Source of the DNA: Mycolicibacterium sp. CBMA 226 | GTDB taxonomy: Bacteria; Actinomycetota; Actinomycetes; Mycobacteriales; Mycobacteriaceae | NCBI RefSeq assembly: GCF_009729075.1 | Contig: NZ_VTGY01000022.1 | Location: forward strand, 186,001-250,000 | Direction of reading: 5' to 3' | Length of the DNA: 64,000 bases | Shown here: one piece after another, positions 55,298 to 63,386 of the stretch | Layout of the letters: the number at the start of each line of letters is the position of its first letter | Numbering within the stretch: position 1 is the stretch's first letter | Notes under the pieces: generated by a model | The model's database searches: none | The model's input: the letters and a program-made list of their open reading frames with translations, nothing else | What the model was told of the DNA's origin: nothing | Position numbers and translations under genes: made by a program

Positions 55298-56014
55298 ATG
55301 AGCGCGGTGGCGCAGGCCTACGTTCAGGCACAAACCGCGATCGCCCATGCGAAGTCGTTGTTCGCTGCCGATCCGCTGCCCCCGACTGCCGCGATCAACA
55401 GCGCAGCCACGCTGTCCGATGCGCACGAATCTGCGATCGCAGCGTTGAGTAAAACGGCGGAACTTTCCGGTGAGACGGTGACCGGTTACCGCGACTTCGC
55501 GGCCAGCGCTGCTGCGCCGCTGTCTGCGGCAGCCAAGAATGATGCCCGCTTGGGCACGTTGCTTCAGGAAGCCGCGGAGATGTCGCAGACCGGGTCGGCC
55601 CAGCTGGAGTCGTTGTACCAGCAGCTGTTGGCGATGCGGCCGCGGGTTGCGGCCGCGAAGAGCGCCCCGGCCCAGCGCGCGGCGATCGCGGAACTGAATT
55701 CGTATGTTCGGCAGGCCGACCAGGTGGTCAAGACCGCCAACCGGGGGGCGAACAGCCTGACCGGGCAAATCCGGGCGCTGCAGTACCCCGGTGGGGCACC
55801 TGGCACCGCCGACGCCGGCGGCGATTTCGATCTGGATACCCAGTATGTCCGGCCCGCGAGCTATATCACCGGACCTGGTCGGGGACCTGTGCCCGAATCG
55901 GGCTATGAGTGTGTTACCGCGGTGACCGGCGTGACGATGACGGTCGTTCAGGTCACGCAGACGAAGACGTGGTGGACGCAGGCGGGCGGATCGGACGGGA
56001 AGCATTGCAAGTGA
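55298..56014 (+). CDS. helical protein of unknown function at the head of the LanB operon
   Basis: The ATG at 55298 is preferred; the frame extends upstream without coding character. The 238-residue product is almost all helix to residue 165: AQAYVQAQTAIAHAKSLFAA, then a long Ala/Gln-rich coiled region. A Gly-rich linker and a strand-rich tail ending TWWTQAGGSDGKHCK follow. No membrane span is seen. Helical proteins of this size occur among mycobacterial secreted (ESX-associated) factors, but I find no export signal motif. The family is not recognised. Confidence 0.55.
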   Translation: MSAVAQAYVQAQTAIAHAKSLFAADPLPPTAAINSAATLSDAHESAIAALSKTAELSGETVTGYRDFAASAAAPLSAAAKNDARLGTLLQEAAEMSQTGSAQLESLYQQLLAMRPRVAAAKSAPAQRAAIAELNSYVRQADQVVKTANRGANSLTGQIRALQYPGGAPGTADAGGDFDLDTQYVRPASYITGPGRGPVPESGYECVTAVTGVTMTVVQVTQTKTWWTQAGGSDGKHCK

Positions 56015-56074
56015 AAGAGTCGGTTGTGGCGGTCACGGCCGTGCCTGCGGCAACGCCGGAGGGGGAAGGTGAGC

Positions 56075-56341
56075 ATGTCTAAGCATTGGTGGATCGAGAA
56101 CTGGTGGGTTCTGGCGGCATTGGCGTACTGCGTTGTGTTGGCCGTGCTGGTCCGTGGTGGAGCGTGGGCCAAACACGGACCGAAAATTGTTTTGGCGGTG
56201 ACGAGTGTGATTATCCTGCTGATTCCCGCCATGCCGTCGCCCGGTAATTACGTGAACGCGGTCCTTGTCGTGCTTAATCTGCTGGTGTTGTTCAGGACTG
56301 TTTTCGTTTCGGAGGCGGCGTCCAAGTCGGCAGATCGGTGA
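56075..56341 (+). CDS. small membrane protein, three predicted spans
   Basis: The ATG at 56075 follows GGGGGAAGG. The 88-residue product has hydrophobic segments at about residues 9-27, 35-51 and 57-76 with a Trp-rich N-terminus (SKHWWIENWWVLAALAY). The stop codon overlaps a GTG (GTGA at 56338), which starts a short ORF leading to lanB. It may be an immunity or transport accessory protein of the peptide cluster; that is a guess from position. Confidence 0.6.
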   Translation: MSKHWWIENWWVLAALAYCVVLAVLVRGGAWAKHGPKIVLAVTSVIILLIPAMPSPGNYVNAVLVVLNLLVLFRTVFVSEAASKSADR

Positions 56342-56577
56342 GTCCGGCGAGCGTCAATCCGATGGCCTTGGTGCTCGACCCCTCGGGCAAATCCATGGTG
56401 CAGTTCGGGGTGGGGTCACAACCGAACAGATGAGTGAGTCATGTGACCTGCGATCCGTCGGACTCCATGATTGTTGGCCAGAGGCCAGGGACGGCCAACG
56501 GTTCGCGTCTGGTCGTGCCGCCGCCAGTCGTGCACCGCTGTGTCTCGCTGGGCGGGTCGCGGCTCTTCCGTGGATGA
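56338..56577 (+). other. coupled micro-ORFs between the membrane protein and lanB: candidate precursor peptide region
   Basis: A GTG at 56338 overlaps the upstream stop and encodes 31 residues (VNPMALVLDPSGKSMVQFGV in the middle). After its TGA (56431-56433) the same frame restarts at GTG 56434 and runs 47 codons to 56577, three bases before lanB. That second peptide has Cys in TCDPSDS and in HRCVSLGGSRLF. Third-base GC is high in this frame (about 70 percent or more), so the whole 80-codon stretch may be coding, with TGA as either a real stop or a mutation. A third frame (ATG 56430 to 56591, three Cys) is less coding-like. Confidence 0.4.
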
Positions 56578-56580
56578 ACC

Positions 56581-59500
56581 TTGACGACTGACCCGGCGGC
56601 GCAGAACCGGCAATCGGACTCGGGCATGCTCGATGACACGGTGACCATGCGGTGTTCGGTGGGAGCGGTCGGCGACTATCCCGACCACGCCGCCGAGTGG
56701 GGGGATCTCGAGGCTGTCGCGCGGCTGTGGGCGGGTCCCGCCTTCCGAGAGGCGGTGCTGCTCGCCAGCCCGGTGCTGGCGGCGCAGGCCGACAAGCTGG
56801 TGTCGTCCCCGGGTGACGAGGCGCCGCTCAAGACGCGCAAACGCGTGCATAAAGCTCTGTTGAAGTACGCGCTGCGGATGAGCAGCCGGTGTACTCCGTT
56901 CGGGACGTTCGCGGGCTTGGCGCTGCTGCCGGTGGGTGACGGGGAACCGGTCCTGGGCACGTCGCACACCCGGCATGTGCGTGCCTCTGGCGCGGTCACC
57001 CGGCGCATGCTGCACGAGGCGCGGGCGATGCCGAATGCCCGGCTGTATCCCAACCCGGCGGTGATCGAACGCGCCGACCGGTTCGTCGTCACGGTCATGC
57101 GCGGTGTCGACGACACCCACACGCGGGCCGCTGTCAGAGCTACCGGCCCGGCACGGCTGGCTCTGGACACCGCTGTGGGTACCGCGGCGCGGCACATGAT
57201 TGAGCAGCGGATCGTCGACGCTTATCCGGCCGCCGGTCTGGCGACGGTGGGCAAGCTGGTCGATGAGCTACTGGCCGCCGAGGTGCTGCTGTGCGAGGCG
57301 GAACACTCCGCGTTCGACGCCGACCCGCTGGCACGTATGCCCGACAGTATCGAGGGCGTTGCGCAGCTGCGGGCCGCCATCGCTCGGTACGCCGGCGCGG
57401 CCGACCCCGTCGCCGATGGCAGCCTTGCAGCCCTGCTGCGCTTGTGCGCAGCGGGCGATCTGCAACGCGACATTCATGTCGACCTGGAACTCGACCTGTC
57501 GGGGCAGGTGCCGGCGTCGGTGGTCACCGCGGCCCACGATGCCATCGCCGTTCTGGGCATCGCGATGGCTCATACGCCGGGGCCGCCGGCACTCGATCAG
57601 TTCAGCGCTGAGTTCGTGGAACGCTACGGCAACACCCTGGTGCCGTTTCTGACCGTGGTCGACGAGGAACTCGGGATCGGTTACCCGGTCGCGTACGACG
57701 CGGCCGTGTACCCCACTGACCCCGCCGATGACCCTGCGGCCGATCGACGCCGGGATCTGATCGCCGAGCTTTTGCAGCGGGCGGCCTCGCACAGCCCAGA
57801 TACCGTGGAGCTGACTGATGCGGATTTGGCAGGCTTCCCTGAGCCCGACGGCATGCCCGGCAGTGTCGATGTCATGCTCAGGCTCCATCGCGGGTCGGCG
57901 GGCCTGCGGGCGACGGTCACTGGATTGGGCCTGCCTGGCGGTTCGGCCATCGGACGCTTTACTTCGGTCATGCCCGAGGCGCGGGACTTCGCGCAGCGCT
58001 GCGTGCAGTTCGACAGCTCCTGGTGGGCAGGACGCACCGGCGGCCAGGGCATCGTGTGCGGCATCGACTACATCGCTGGAACAGATTCCGTCAACGAAAT
58101 TGCGGCCACAGCGCCGCTGTATCCCGCGGTCCTGGCAGTGAACGCTCGCCCGCACCACCGCGCCGGGCTGGTGCTTACTCTCGCCGACGTCTATCTGGGC
58201 TACGCGGACGGGCAGATGCGCATCGTCTTGGCCGATGGCACGCCGCTGTGCGTGCGTCAGCTCAACATGGCCACCACGCGCGCGTCAGCGAAAGCTGTTC
58301 GGCTCCTGCGGGATATCTGCGATTCGGGGACCCGGGTGCCGTACTGGTCCTGGGGCCAGGCCGAGGCGGTCGTGAATCGCCTTCCCGCGGTGCGGTACCG
58401 CGGGGTGATCCTCGCCGAGCAGCGGTGGCGCTATCCCGGCGCCGCCGATCACACCCGCATCGCGGTGCAGGACTGGCTCGCCGCGACGGGGGTCAGCCGC
58501 TACGTCCGTGTCGGACCGTACGACAATCAGCTGCATCTCGATACCCTCCATCCGGGGCACCTGGATCTGCTGCTCGATGAGATCGTCGCCGGCAATCGGT
58601 GGGTGGTGCGCGCGCCGACCCCGGAGCAGATGGGTGTGGTGGCCGACGGTAGGGCTGCCTTGCACTCGGCCGAGGTGGTGGTCACGGTCGCCGTCCCGAC
58701 CGCATCACGCGTGGGGCCGGCCCTGATCGGCCAACCGCTTCACGATCCGCGCCAGGACCAGCATCGGTTGCTGATGCCGGGAGGCGAGTGGACCGCGTTC
58801 GCCATCACTGCGGCCCGCCACACCCACGACCGCATCGTGCAGGCGTTCGCCGCGGCCTTCCCTGGCCTGCTCGGGCGGTGGTATTTCGTGCGCTATCGCG
58901 ACAATGACCGGGATCAGTTGCGGGTGCGGGTGCGGCGCCCGGTTGGTGAACTGGCCGATGTTCTGGGCTGGCTGGCTGATGCCCGCATGGCCGGGCGCAT
59001 CGGCGACTACGCCATTCCCGTGTACCACCGCGAACTTGAGCGCTACGGCGGACCGGGAAGCTTCCCGTGTTACGAGCGACTGTTCTGCCTTGAAACTGCG
59101 CATATCGTTGCCGTGCTGCCGCTCGTCGGCGCGGTTCCTCCTGCTGCGGCGGGCTCGCCCCAGCTTCTGAGATCGGGCATCGATGCTGCCGCCGGCATCG
59201 TGTCGCAGTGGCTGAACTCGCTTGACCCGAGCCGAGTTAACACCGATGAGGTGATCGACATCGCCGTCGAGAACTACAGCCGTGAGCTCGGCGCGGTGGT
59301 GCACAAGATCAAAACTGCGCTGCGCCAACAACACCCGCGTATCGGGGCGGCGAGCGGTGCCCTGGCCGCTGGTCTGCGTGAGTTTTGGGCGGATCCTGCC
59401 CAGGCTGATGCGGTGCTCACGCCGGGTGTGCTGCAGAGCGCCAGTCACCTGCTGTGTAACCGGCTGGGCCTGCAGCGGCACGAGGAATATGCCGCCATGT

Positions 59501-59604
59501 GGCTGGTCAAGACTGAACGAAACCGTCTGCAGTGGCACGAGGGCAAGTCTCCGTTCGTGTTCGACCGGGTGGGTCTGGGAGGTGCACCGCTCCGCGATCG
59601 ATAG
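56581..59604 (+). CDS. full-length LanB-type (class I lanthipeptide) dehydratase
   Basis: The TTG at 56581 gives 1,007 residues; ATG 56626 is possible. The N-terminal glutamylation domain has FREAVLLASPVLAAQ and the diagnostic KYALRMSSRCTPFGTFAG. The C-terminal elimination (SpaB_C/thiopeptide-type) domain begins near residue 735, WTAFAITAARHTHDRIVQAF, then WYFVRYRDNDRDQLRVRVRR and GPGSFPCYERLFCLETAH. Such enzymes add glutamate from Glu-tRNA to Ser/Thr of a precursor peptide and eliminate it to give dehydroamino acids. No LanC cyclase, transporter or protease gene is visible. The product may be a linear dehydrated peptide, or partners may lie elsewhere. Confidence 0.9.
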   Translation: MTTDPAAQNRQSDSGMLDDTVTMRCSVGAVGDYPDHAAEWGDLEAVARLWAGPAFREAVLLASPVLAAQADKLVSSPGDEAPLKTRKRVHKALLKYALRMSSRCTPFGTFAGLALLPVGDGEPVLGTSHTRHVRASGAVTRRMLHEARAMPNARLYPNPAVIERADRFVVTVMRGVDDTHTRAAVRATGPARLALDTAVGTAARHMIEQRIVDAYPAAGLATVGKLVDELLAAEVLLCEAEHSAFDADPLARMPDSIEGVAQLRAAIARYAGAADPVADGSLAALLRLCAAGDLQRDIHVDLELDLSGQVPASVVTAAHDAIAVLGIAMAHTPGPPALDQFSAEFVERYGNTLVPFLTVVDEELGIGYPVAYDAAVYPTDPADDPAADRRRDLIAELLQRAASHSPDTVELTDADLAGFPEPDGMPGSVDVMLRLHRGSAGLRATVTGLGLPGGSAIGRFTSVMPEARDFAQRCVQFDSSWWAGRTGGQGIVCGIDYIAGTDSVNEIAATAPLYPAVLAVNARPHHRAGLVLTLADVYLGYADGQMRIVLADGTPLCVRQLNMATTRASAKAVRLLRDICDSGTRVPYWSWGQAEAVVNRLPAVRYRGVILAEQRWRYPGAADHTRIAVQDWLAATGVSRYVRVGPYDNQLHLDTLHPGHLDLLLDEIVAGNRWVVRAPTPEQMGVVADGRAALHSAEVVVTVAVPTASRVGPALIGQPLHDPRQDQHRLLMPGGEWTAFAITAARHTHDRIVQAFAAAFPGLLGRWYFVRYRDNDRDQLRVRVRRPVGELADVLGWLADARMAGRIGDYAIPVYHRELERYGGPGSFPCYERLFCLETAHIVAVLPLVGAVPPAAAGSPQLLRSGIDAAAGIVSQWLNSLDPSRVNTDEVIDIAVENYSRELGAVVHKIKTALRQQHPRIGAASGALAAGLREFWADPAQADAVLTPGVLQSASHLLCNRLGLQRHEEYAAMWLVKTERNRLQWHEGKSPFVFDRVGLGGAPLRDR

Positions 59605-60088
59605 AGGGTTCGGCAAGGTAGCGATGTACGTGTGTTGTTCTCGGTTGGCTGTGCGGTGTGGTGGTCACCGAAGTGGCGGCAGGCGACTGATCAGCAATCC
59701 GCTGGCCGGCGCTCGGCGGTGTACGACGTTCGCACTACCCGTGCGCTGGGGCATGAGATCGGCGCCCTCGTAAGGCGATCGATGCGCCGCTAGAGGGCCC
59801 TGGTGACGGCACGGTCCCTGGCGAGCCGGAGCGCATCGCATCACGTCACCGTGAAATCTCTGTGCCGACCACACCAGAGTCGGCCATAGGCTTGAGACGC
59901 AAGGTAAATCGTTGCTCCGATTGGCTCAAACCTCGGTCCTGCGGCCCGGCGCGGGAGCGGCACCCAAGGAGTCTGATGTCCACATTGCCCGATGCTTGCC
60001 GAAACCTGTGCTCCGCGAGGTCTTTCAGCATTGAACGCTGGCCGATATCGTTTCGGCGCGGCGCGTTTGGAGCGCGGACGGGTGTGGC
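59605..60088. other. 484 bp without a convincing gene
   Basis: No frame has both a ribosome site and coding character. The segment probably contains the promoter of the DUF2637/HTH gene at 60089. Confidence 0.4.
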
Positions 60089-60997
60089 ATGAGCGCCCGG
60101 TCCTGGTGGCGGACGGTGCTGATCGCCGCGGTAACCACATCGATCGCCGGTAACGTCTACCACGCGCTGCTGACGGCGCCGCCCGCGCTGCGGGTGCCTG
60201 CCGCCCTCACTGCCGCCCTGCCGCCGCTGGCCGTGTTCGGCGTGACGGAAGGATTGATGCGCAGCGCAGGAGCCGGTACCCGCAAAGTCGCGTACCGGGC
60301 CGGCGTGGCCGCAGCGGTCGGGATCGCCCTGATCGCTTTCGTGCTGTCTTTTACCGCGTTGCGCAGTTTAGCGGTCATGATGGGCGAACCTCCTTCTGTT
60401 GCAGCCGGTTTGCCGCTGCTTGCGGACCTGTTGGTTGCCGCGAGCAGCGTTATGCTGCTGTCGTTCAGGCCCGCCAGCCGAGTCGTCGCTGAGGCAGCGC
60501 CGCCTGTAGTCACTGCACCCGCGCTGGCGACCCCGATCGTTCCGCCGCCGATACCTGAACCGATTGCGTTTGCGCCAGAACGCGTTTCGGCACAGGAACC
60601 GGCGCCGGTGATTCGCGCGCCAGAGCCGGCACCAGAGCCGCAGACTGGGCCGATGACAGTATCAGATGTGTCGGACCCGGCGTCGGTGAAGCCGGCAGCT
60701 GTCGAAATGCCGGTGCCGGTGCAGCAGCCCGACCGGCGGCCGGCGGCGACCACGTCGGTCACCCCGATCACCGCCGCCCGCACCAGCGTCGACAACCGGG
60801 CCCACTACCGTGCGGTGGCCGAGGAACTGGTAGATCATCGCGGCCTGAATGTCCGCCGCGGTAAAGACCTGGTCGCTGCGGTGTTGTGCGACAGGGAATC
60901 GGGGATGCGTAACAACGAAATCGCCGGCCGCCACGAGGTTCACCATTCGGTGGTCAAGAAGATTTTCGACGCCGCCGATGAACTCGCCGCCGTCTAA
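60089..60997 (+). CDS. DUF2637-like membrane protein with a C-terminal HTH
   Basis: The 302-residue product begins SWWRTVLIAAVTTSIAGNVY, typical of DUF2637. It has four membrane segments in the first 130 residues, a Pro/Ala/Val-rich linker (about 135-220) and a C-terminal HTH (DLVAAVLCDRESGMRNNEIA then HEVHHSVVKKIFDAADEL). Such proteins are common on actinobacterial mobile plasmids, where DUF2637/SpdA-type proteins are linked to transfer and spread. It is a plasmid hallmark. The next gene begins two bases after its stop. Confidence 0.75.
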   Translation: MSARSWWRTVLIAAVTTSIAGNVYHALLTAPPALRVPAALTAALPPLAVFGVTEGLMRSAGAGTRKVAYRAGVAAAVGIALIAFVLSFTALRSLAVMMGEPPSVAAGLPLLADLLVAASSVMLLSFRPASRVVAEAAPPVVTAPALATPIVPPPIPEPIAFAPERVSAQEPAPVIRAPEPAPEPQTGPMTVSDVSDPASVKPAAVEMPVPVQQPDRRPAATTSVTPITAARTSVDNRAHYRAVAEELVDHRGLNVRRGKDLVAAVLCDRESGMRNNEIAGRHEVHHSVVKKIFDAADELAAV

Positions 60998-60998
60998 C

Positions 60999-61697
60999 AT
61001 GCGGCGCAAGCCGATCTGCGAGACCGAGGGCGTAACCGTGATTGATGAAGCCGGAAGCCAAGACACCACCAAGCCCGGCGCCGAGCCACCTCCAGGGCTG
61101 GTGTGGCTTGCCAAAAGGCGTTGCGACACCATCGATTCCACGCTAATCGCACGCTCAGACGGCGTGGCGATCTGGCAGACCGAAAAGACCAGCAGCCGCG
61201 ACTTGCCCAGGTGGCGACCGCCGTTCGGCATGACCCCGAGCGGGCTGTTCCGCGGCTTTCCGATCGAGCGTCTGCACGACGTGCTCGAACATGGCCTCGA
61301 TGTGGCACCGCAGTCGGCGTTCTTCGCGACCCGCTACCCGGACAAGGCGTGGGAGTACCCGGTGGGCCGGAACCTGGCGGCCATGCTGATCCTTGACTCC
61401 GCACAATCAGCGCCAAGCTGGGTCACCAAACCGGCCGCGGCCGATGATTCGTGGCAGCCGGACAAAGCCAGCTACCCGAACGAATACGTCGACAGCGGCA
61501 GATTGGTGCACACGCGGTTCGCACGTGACCGCGGGTCACGCCACTTCACCTACGAGTCGATGTACGGGTTCTGGGTTCCGGGAGATGCCCGGGCCGCACT
61601 GCTCGGCATCCTGCTCGGCGGCCCGCAAGACACGATGCGTGTGCTTCTGGAAAGCCTGCAGGGCAGCGGGTCGTATGGCCTGGAATTGGTGCCCTGA
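60999..61697 (+). CDS. ADP-ribosyltransferase-like protein (tentative)
   Basis: The ATG at 60999 follows the upstream stop by one base, so translation is coupled. The 232-residue product contains GLFRGFPIERLHDVLEHGLD and then APQSAFFATRYPDKAWEYP, and later RHFTYESMYGFWVPG. RG near a strand, a Ser/Thr with aromatic residues, an Ala-containing helix and a later Glu follow the R-S-E order of ADP-ribosyltransferase folds. Catalysis cannot be shown from the sequence, and the protein might instead belong to an uncharacterised family. It has no signal peptide. Confidence 0.4.
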   Translation: MRRKPICETEGVTVIDEAGSQDTTKPGAEPPPGLVWLAKRRCDTIDSTLIARSDGVAIWQTEKTSSRDLPRWRPPFGMTPSGLFRGFPIERLHDVLEHGLDVAPQSAFFATRYPDKAWEYPVGRNLAAMLILDSAQSAPSWVTKPAAADDSWQPDKASYPNEYVDSGRLVHTRFARDRGSRHFTYESMYGFWVPGDARAALLGILLGGPQDTMRVLLESLQGSGSYGLELVP

Positions 61698-61797
61698 CCT
61701 CGGGGCCGGCGCATCCGGTGTCTACGGGTGCCGGACCGGCACTTGCTTGTAACCTGCATATCTGGCGCGGTAGCGCCACGGACGGGGGGACGTCAAC

Positions 61798-62058
61798 ATG
61801 AGTGGACCGGGGGGCGGGGACTGGCCACCGCAGCAAGGCTGGGGCGTTAACCCGCAGGGCCAGCCACCGACCGATCCGCACGCCGGGGGCTACAACCCGC
61901 CACACGTGCCAATACTTGCCCCTGGTGGCTTTTACAGGCCGCCGCCGGGCCCCTGGCCGCAGGGCGTCCAGGGCCCGGTTCGTCGATCGAAGCGCAAGTT
62001 GGTGATCGGTGCCGTCGCCGGCGTCGTTGTGCCTGCCGTTGGCGGTGTCGCTGCGTAG
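61798..62058 (+). pseudogene. proline/glycine-rich membrane protein truncated after its membrane segment
   Basis: The ATG at 61798 opens a Pro/Gly-rich cytoplasmic stretch ending RRSKRKLVIGAVAGVVVPAV, the start of one membrane segment, as in the proteins at 871 and 5777. The frame stops at GVAA, before any extracellular domain. The stop coincides with the point where a hydrolase fragment begins on the other strand, so the gene seems cut by a rearrangement. Confidence 0.6.
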
Positions 62059-62210
62059 CCGTGCAGCAGAAGGATGGTCGCCTCGACGTAGCTGGGGCAG
62101 TACTCGCGCACAGCCAGTTCGACGCCATCGGCGGTGGCCACCGTGTAGTGGGCGGTGAGGCTGTCGTCGGGGTAAGTGGTGACAGATGGTCCAGCCAGCA
62201 TGGCGGTCAT
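62050..62210 (-). pseudogene. 5' fragment of an alpha/beta-hydrolase gene, cut at a junction
   Basis: The ATG at 62210, with CGGAGCG upstream, opens YTVATADGVELAVREY then ATILLLHGYAA. This is the start of an alpha/beta-hydrolase up to the HG oxyanion motif. The frame then continues into sequence antisense to the Pro-rich gene. About 50 codons remain of a normal 280-300. The break is near 62045-62060. Confidence 0.65.
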
Positions 62211-62211
62211 A

Positions 62212-62733
62212 TCACGCTCCGTTGAGGCGTGCAGGGATGGTGGTGGCTGGTGGCGCGGTAGGTTCACCACACCCTCCGGGCCCGAACTGCTGCCAGGGCA
62301 CAAACCGCTCCCCGGCGCACCAGAATCCCCAGGTTCGGCGGTGGGGTCCGGTGATGATCACTGTGCTGCAGGGCTTTTCGGCTACCCCGCGTTCGTTGGT
62401 GGTGCGTTCCAACTGCACGCTGCGGCGCCATGTGGAGGGTCGAAATACGACGGACCCGGCTGTGCGGCGGCGTGCACGTCCGATGTTGTCCAGCTCTAGG
62501 TAGCTGCCGCGCAGGCATATTGAGACGAACGACCACGGATGATCGTGCGGTGTGGGGTCATCGGATCCGATGAATCGGTGAAAGTAGATGTTGCAGAACC
62601 GATTCGGCTTGATGAGGAAGTGCCGCAGCAGGTACGGCTGCCCCGCGTTGGCGATCACCTGATGAGGTCGGCCGCTCAGAAGTTGCGCGAGCCAGGATCG
62701 GCCGGCGTTGGGGGTGCTGACGGTTTCGGTCAT
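62212..62733 (-). CDS. cupin-fold protein
   Basis: The 173-residue product has PYLLRHFLIKPNRFCNIYFH, then DDPTPHDHPWSFVSICLRGS, with the H-D-H-P metal-binding cupin element and a later strand with GSVVFRPSTWRRSV. The cupin family includes oxygenases and isomerases, and short metal-cupins of this kind occur in phages and mobile DNA. Its substrate is unknown. The stop lies one base before the hydrolase fragment, which points to a former operon. Its C-terminal 20 residues are Pro/Gly/Thr-rich. Confidence 0.7.
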   Translation of the reverse strand: MTETVSTPNAGRSWLAQLLSGRPHQVIANAGQPYLLRHFLIKPNRFCNIYFHRFIGSDDPTPHDHPWSFVSICLRGSYLELDNIGRARRRTAGSVVFRPSTWRRSVQLERTTNERGVAEKPCSTVIITGPHRRTWGFWCAGERFVPWQQFGPGGCGEPTAPPATTIPARLNGA

Positions 62734-62905
62734 TGCGCACCCCGGGTTGGGTAGGACGCCAGCACCCTTTTGGTGCGTTGGCTAGAGAATGGGCAGCCCG
62801 GCTGTGGGCGTAACGGTTATCTCGGCGGCGGCGCTGGGCCGTCAGATGGTGTTCACCTGGCGCCGAGGGTGCGGGTGTGCGCATGAGGACACCTGCATGT
62901 GCCGG

Positions 62906-63190
62906 TCAGGGAATCTCGGGCTGGTCGGCGTAGCCGCCATAAGCGGCCAGCGACTGCAACTGACGCAGCGCGAACTGCCGGCCGCGGCCCTCTGAGGGGA
63001 CGTGGACCCCCGCGACCATGCCCTCGATGCCGGGGGACTCGATCGCTTCCTTGGCGCAGCGGAACCGCCGCGGGCACGCACGGCACAGGGCCTTCAGAGC
63101 AGGATCATCGCCGCCGGCATCCCAGCGATCTGGGTCCAACATGCACGGCGTCACGGTTTGAATTGACGGCTTTTCCAGCATCACGGTCAC
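62906..63190 (-). CDS. WhiB-family iron-sulfur regulator, variant
   Basis: GTG at 63190 is preferred because GGGAGGGG precedes it; the frame also allows 63205. The product of about 94 residues has four Cys in WhiB order: PCMLDP, CRACPRRFRC and the spacing between them. A C-terminal basic stretch EGRGRQFALRQLQ would contact DNA. The usual G-(V/I)-W-G-G turn is replaced by GIEGMVAGVHVP, so the Trp is absent. Phage and plasmid WhiB proteins show such changes and may compete with host WhiB for sigma factor A. Confidence 0.85.
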   Translation of the reverse strand: MTVMLEKPSIQTVTPCMLDPDRWDAGGDDPALKALCRACPRRFRCAKEAIESPGIEGMVAGVHVPSEGRGRQFALRQLQSLAAYGGYADQPEIP

Positions 63191-63205
63191 AGTCGCCCCT
63201 CCCAC

Positions 63206-63386
63206 TGGGCTCGTTCCAACGATGCACGCAACGTTAACGTTCTAACTTAAGTTCCGCAAGTTATAACCTTAGTTTTCTACCTAAGTTTACGAGCGGGGAC
63301 CCGTGCGAGTAACTTAATAGAGTTGGCTAGACGCGCGGTAGACCGCGCACTTAAGTTCAGGCGGACGCAGCCGATACACTGATCCG
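63206..63386. promoter_or_regulatory. divergent promoter region with repeated AACTTAAGTT-type elements
   Basis: The AT-rich segment carries the palindrome AACTTAAGTT (63244-63253), ACTTAAGTT (63349-63357), CCTAAGTTT (63280-63288) and AACCTTAGTTTT (63265-63276), plus AACTTAATAGAGTT near 63311. Several copies in the gap between whiB and the tandem-HTH gene suggest operators of the latter. Confidence 0.6.
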
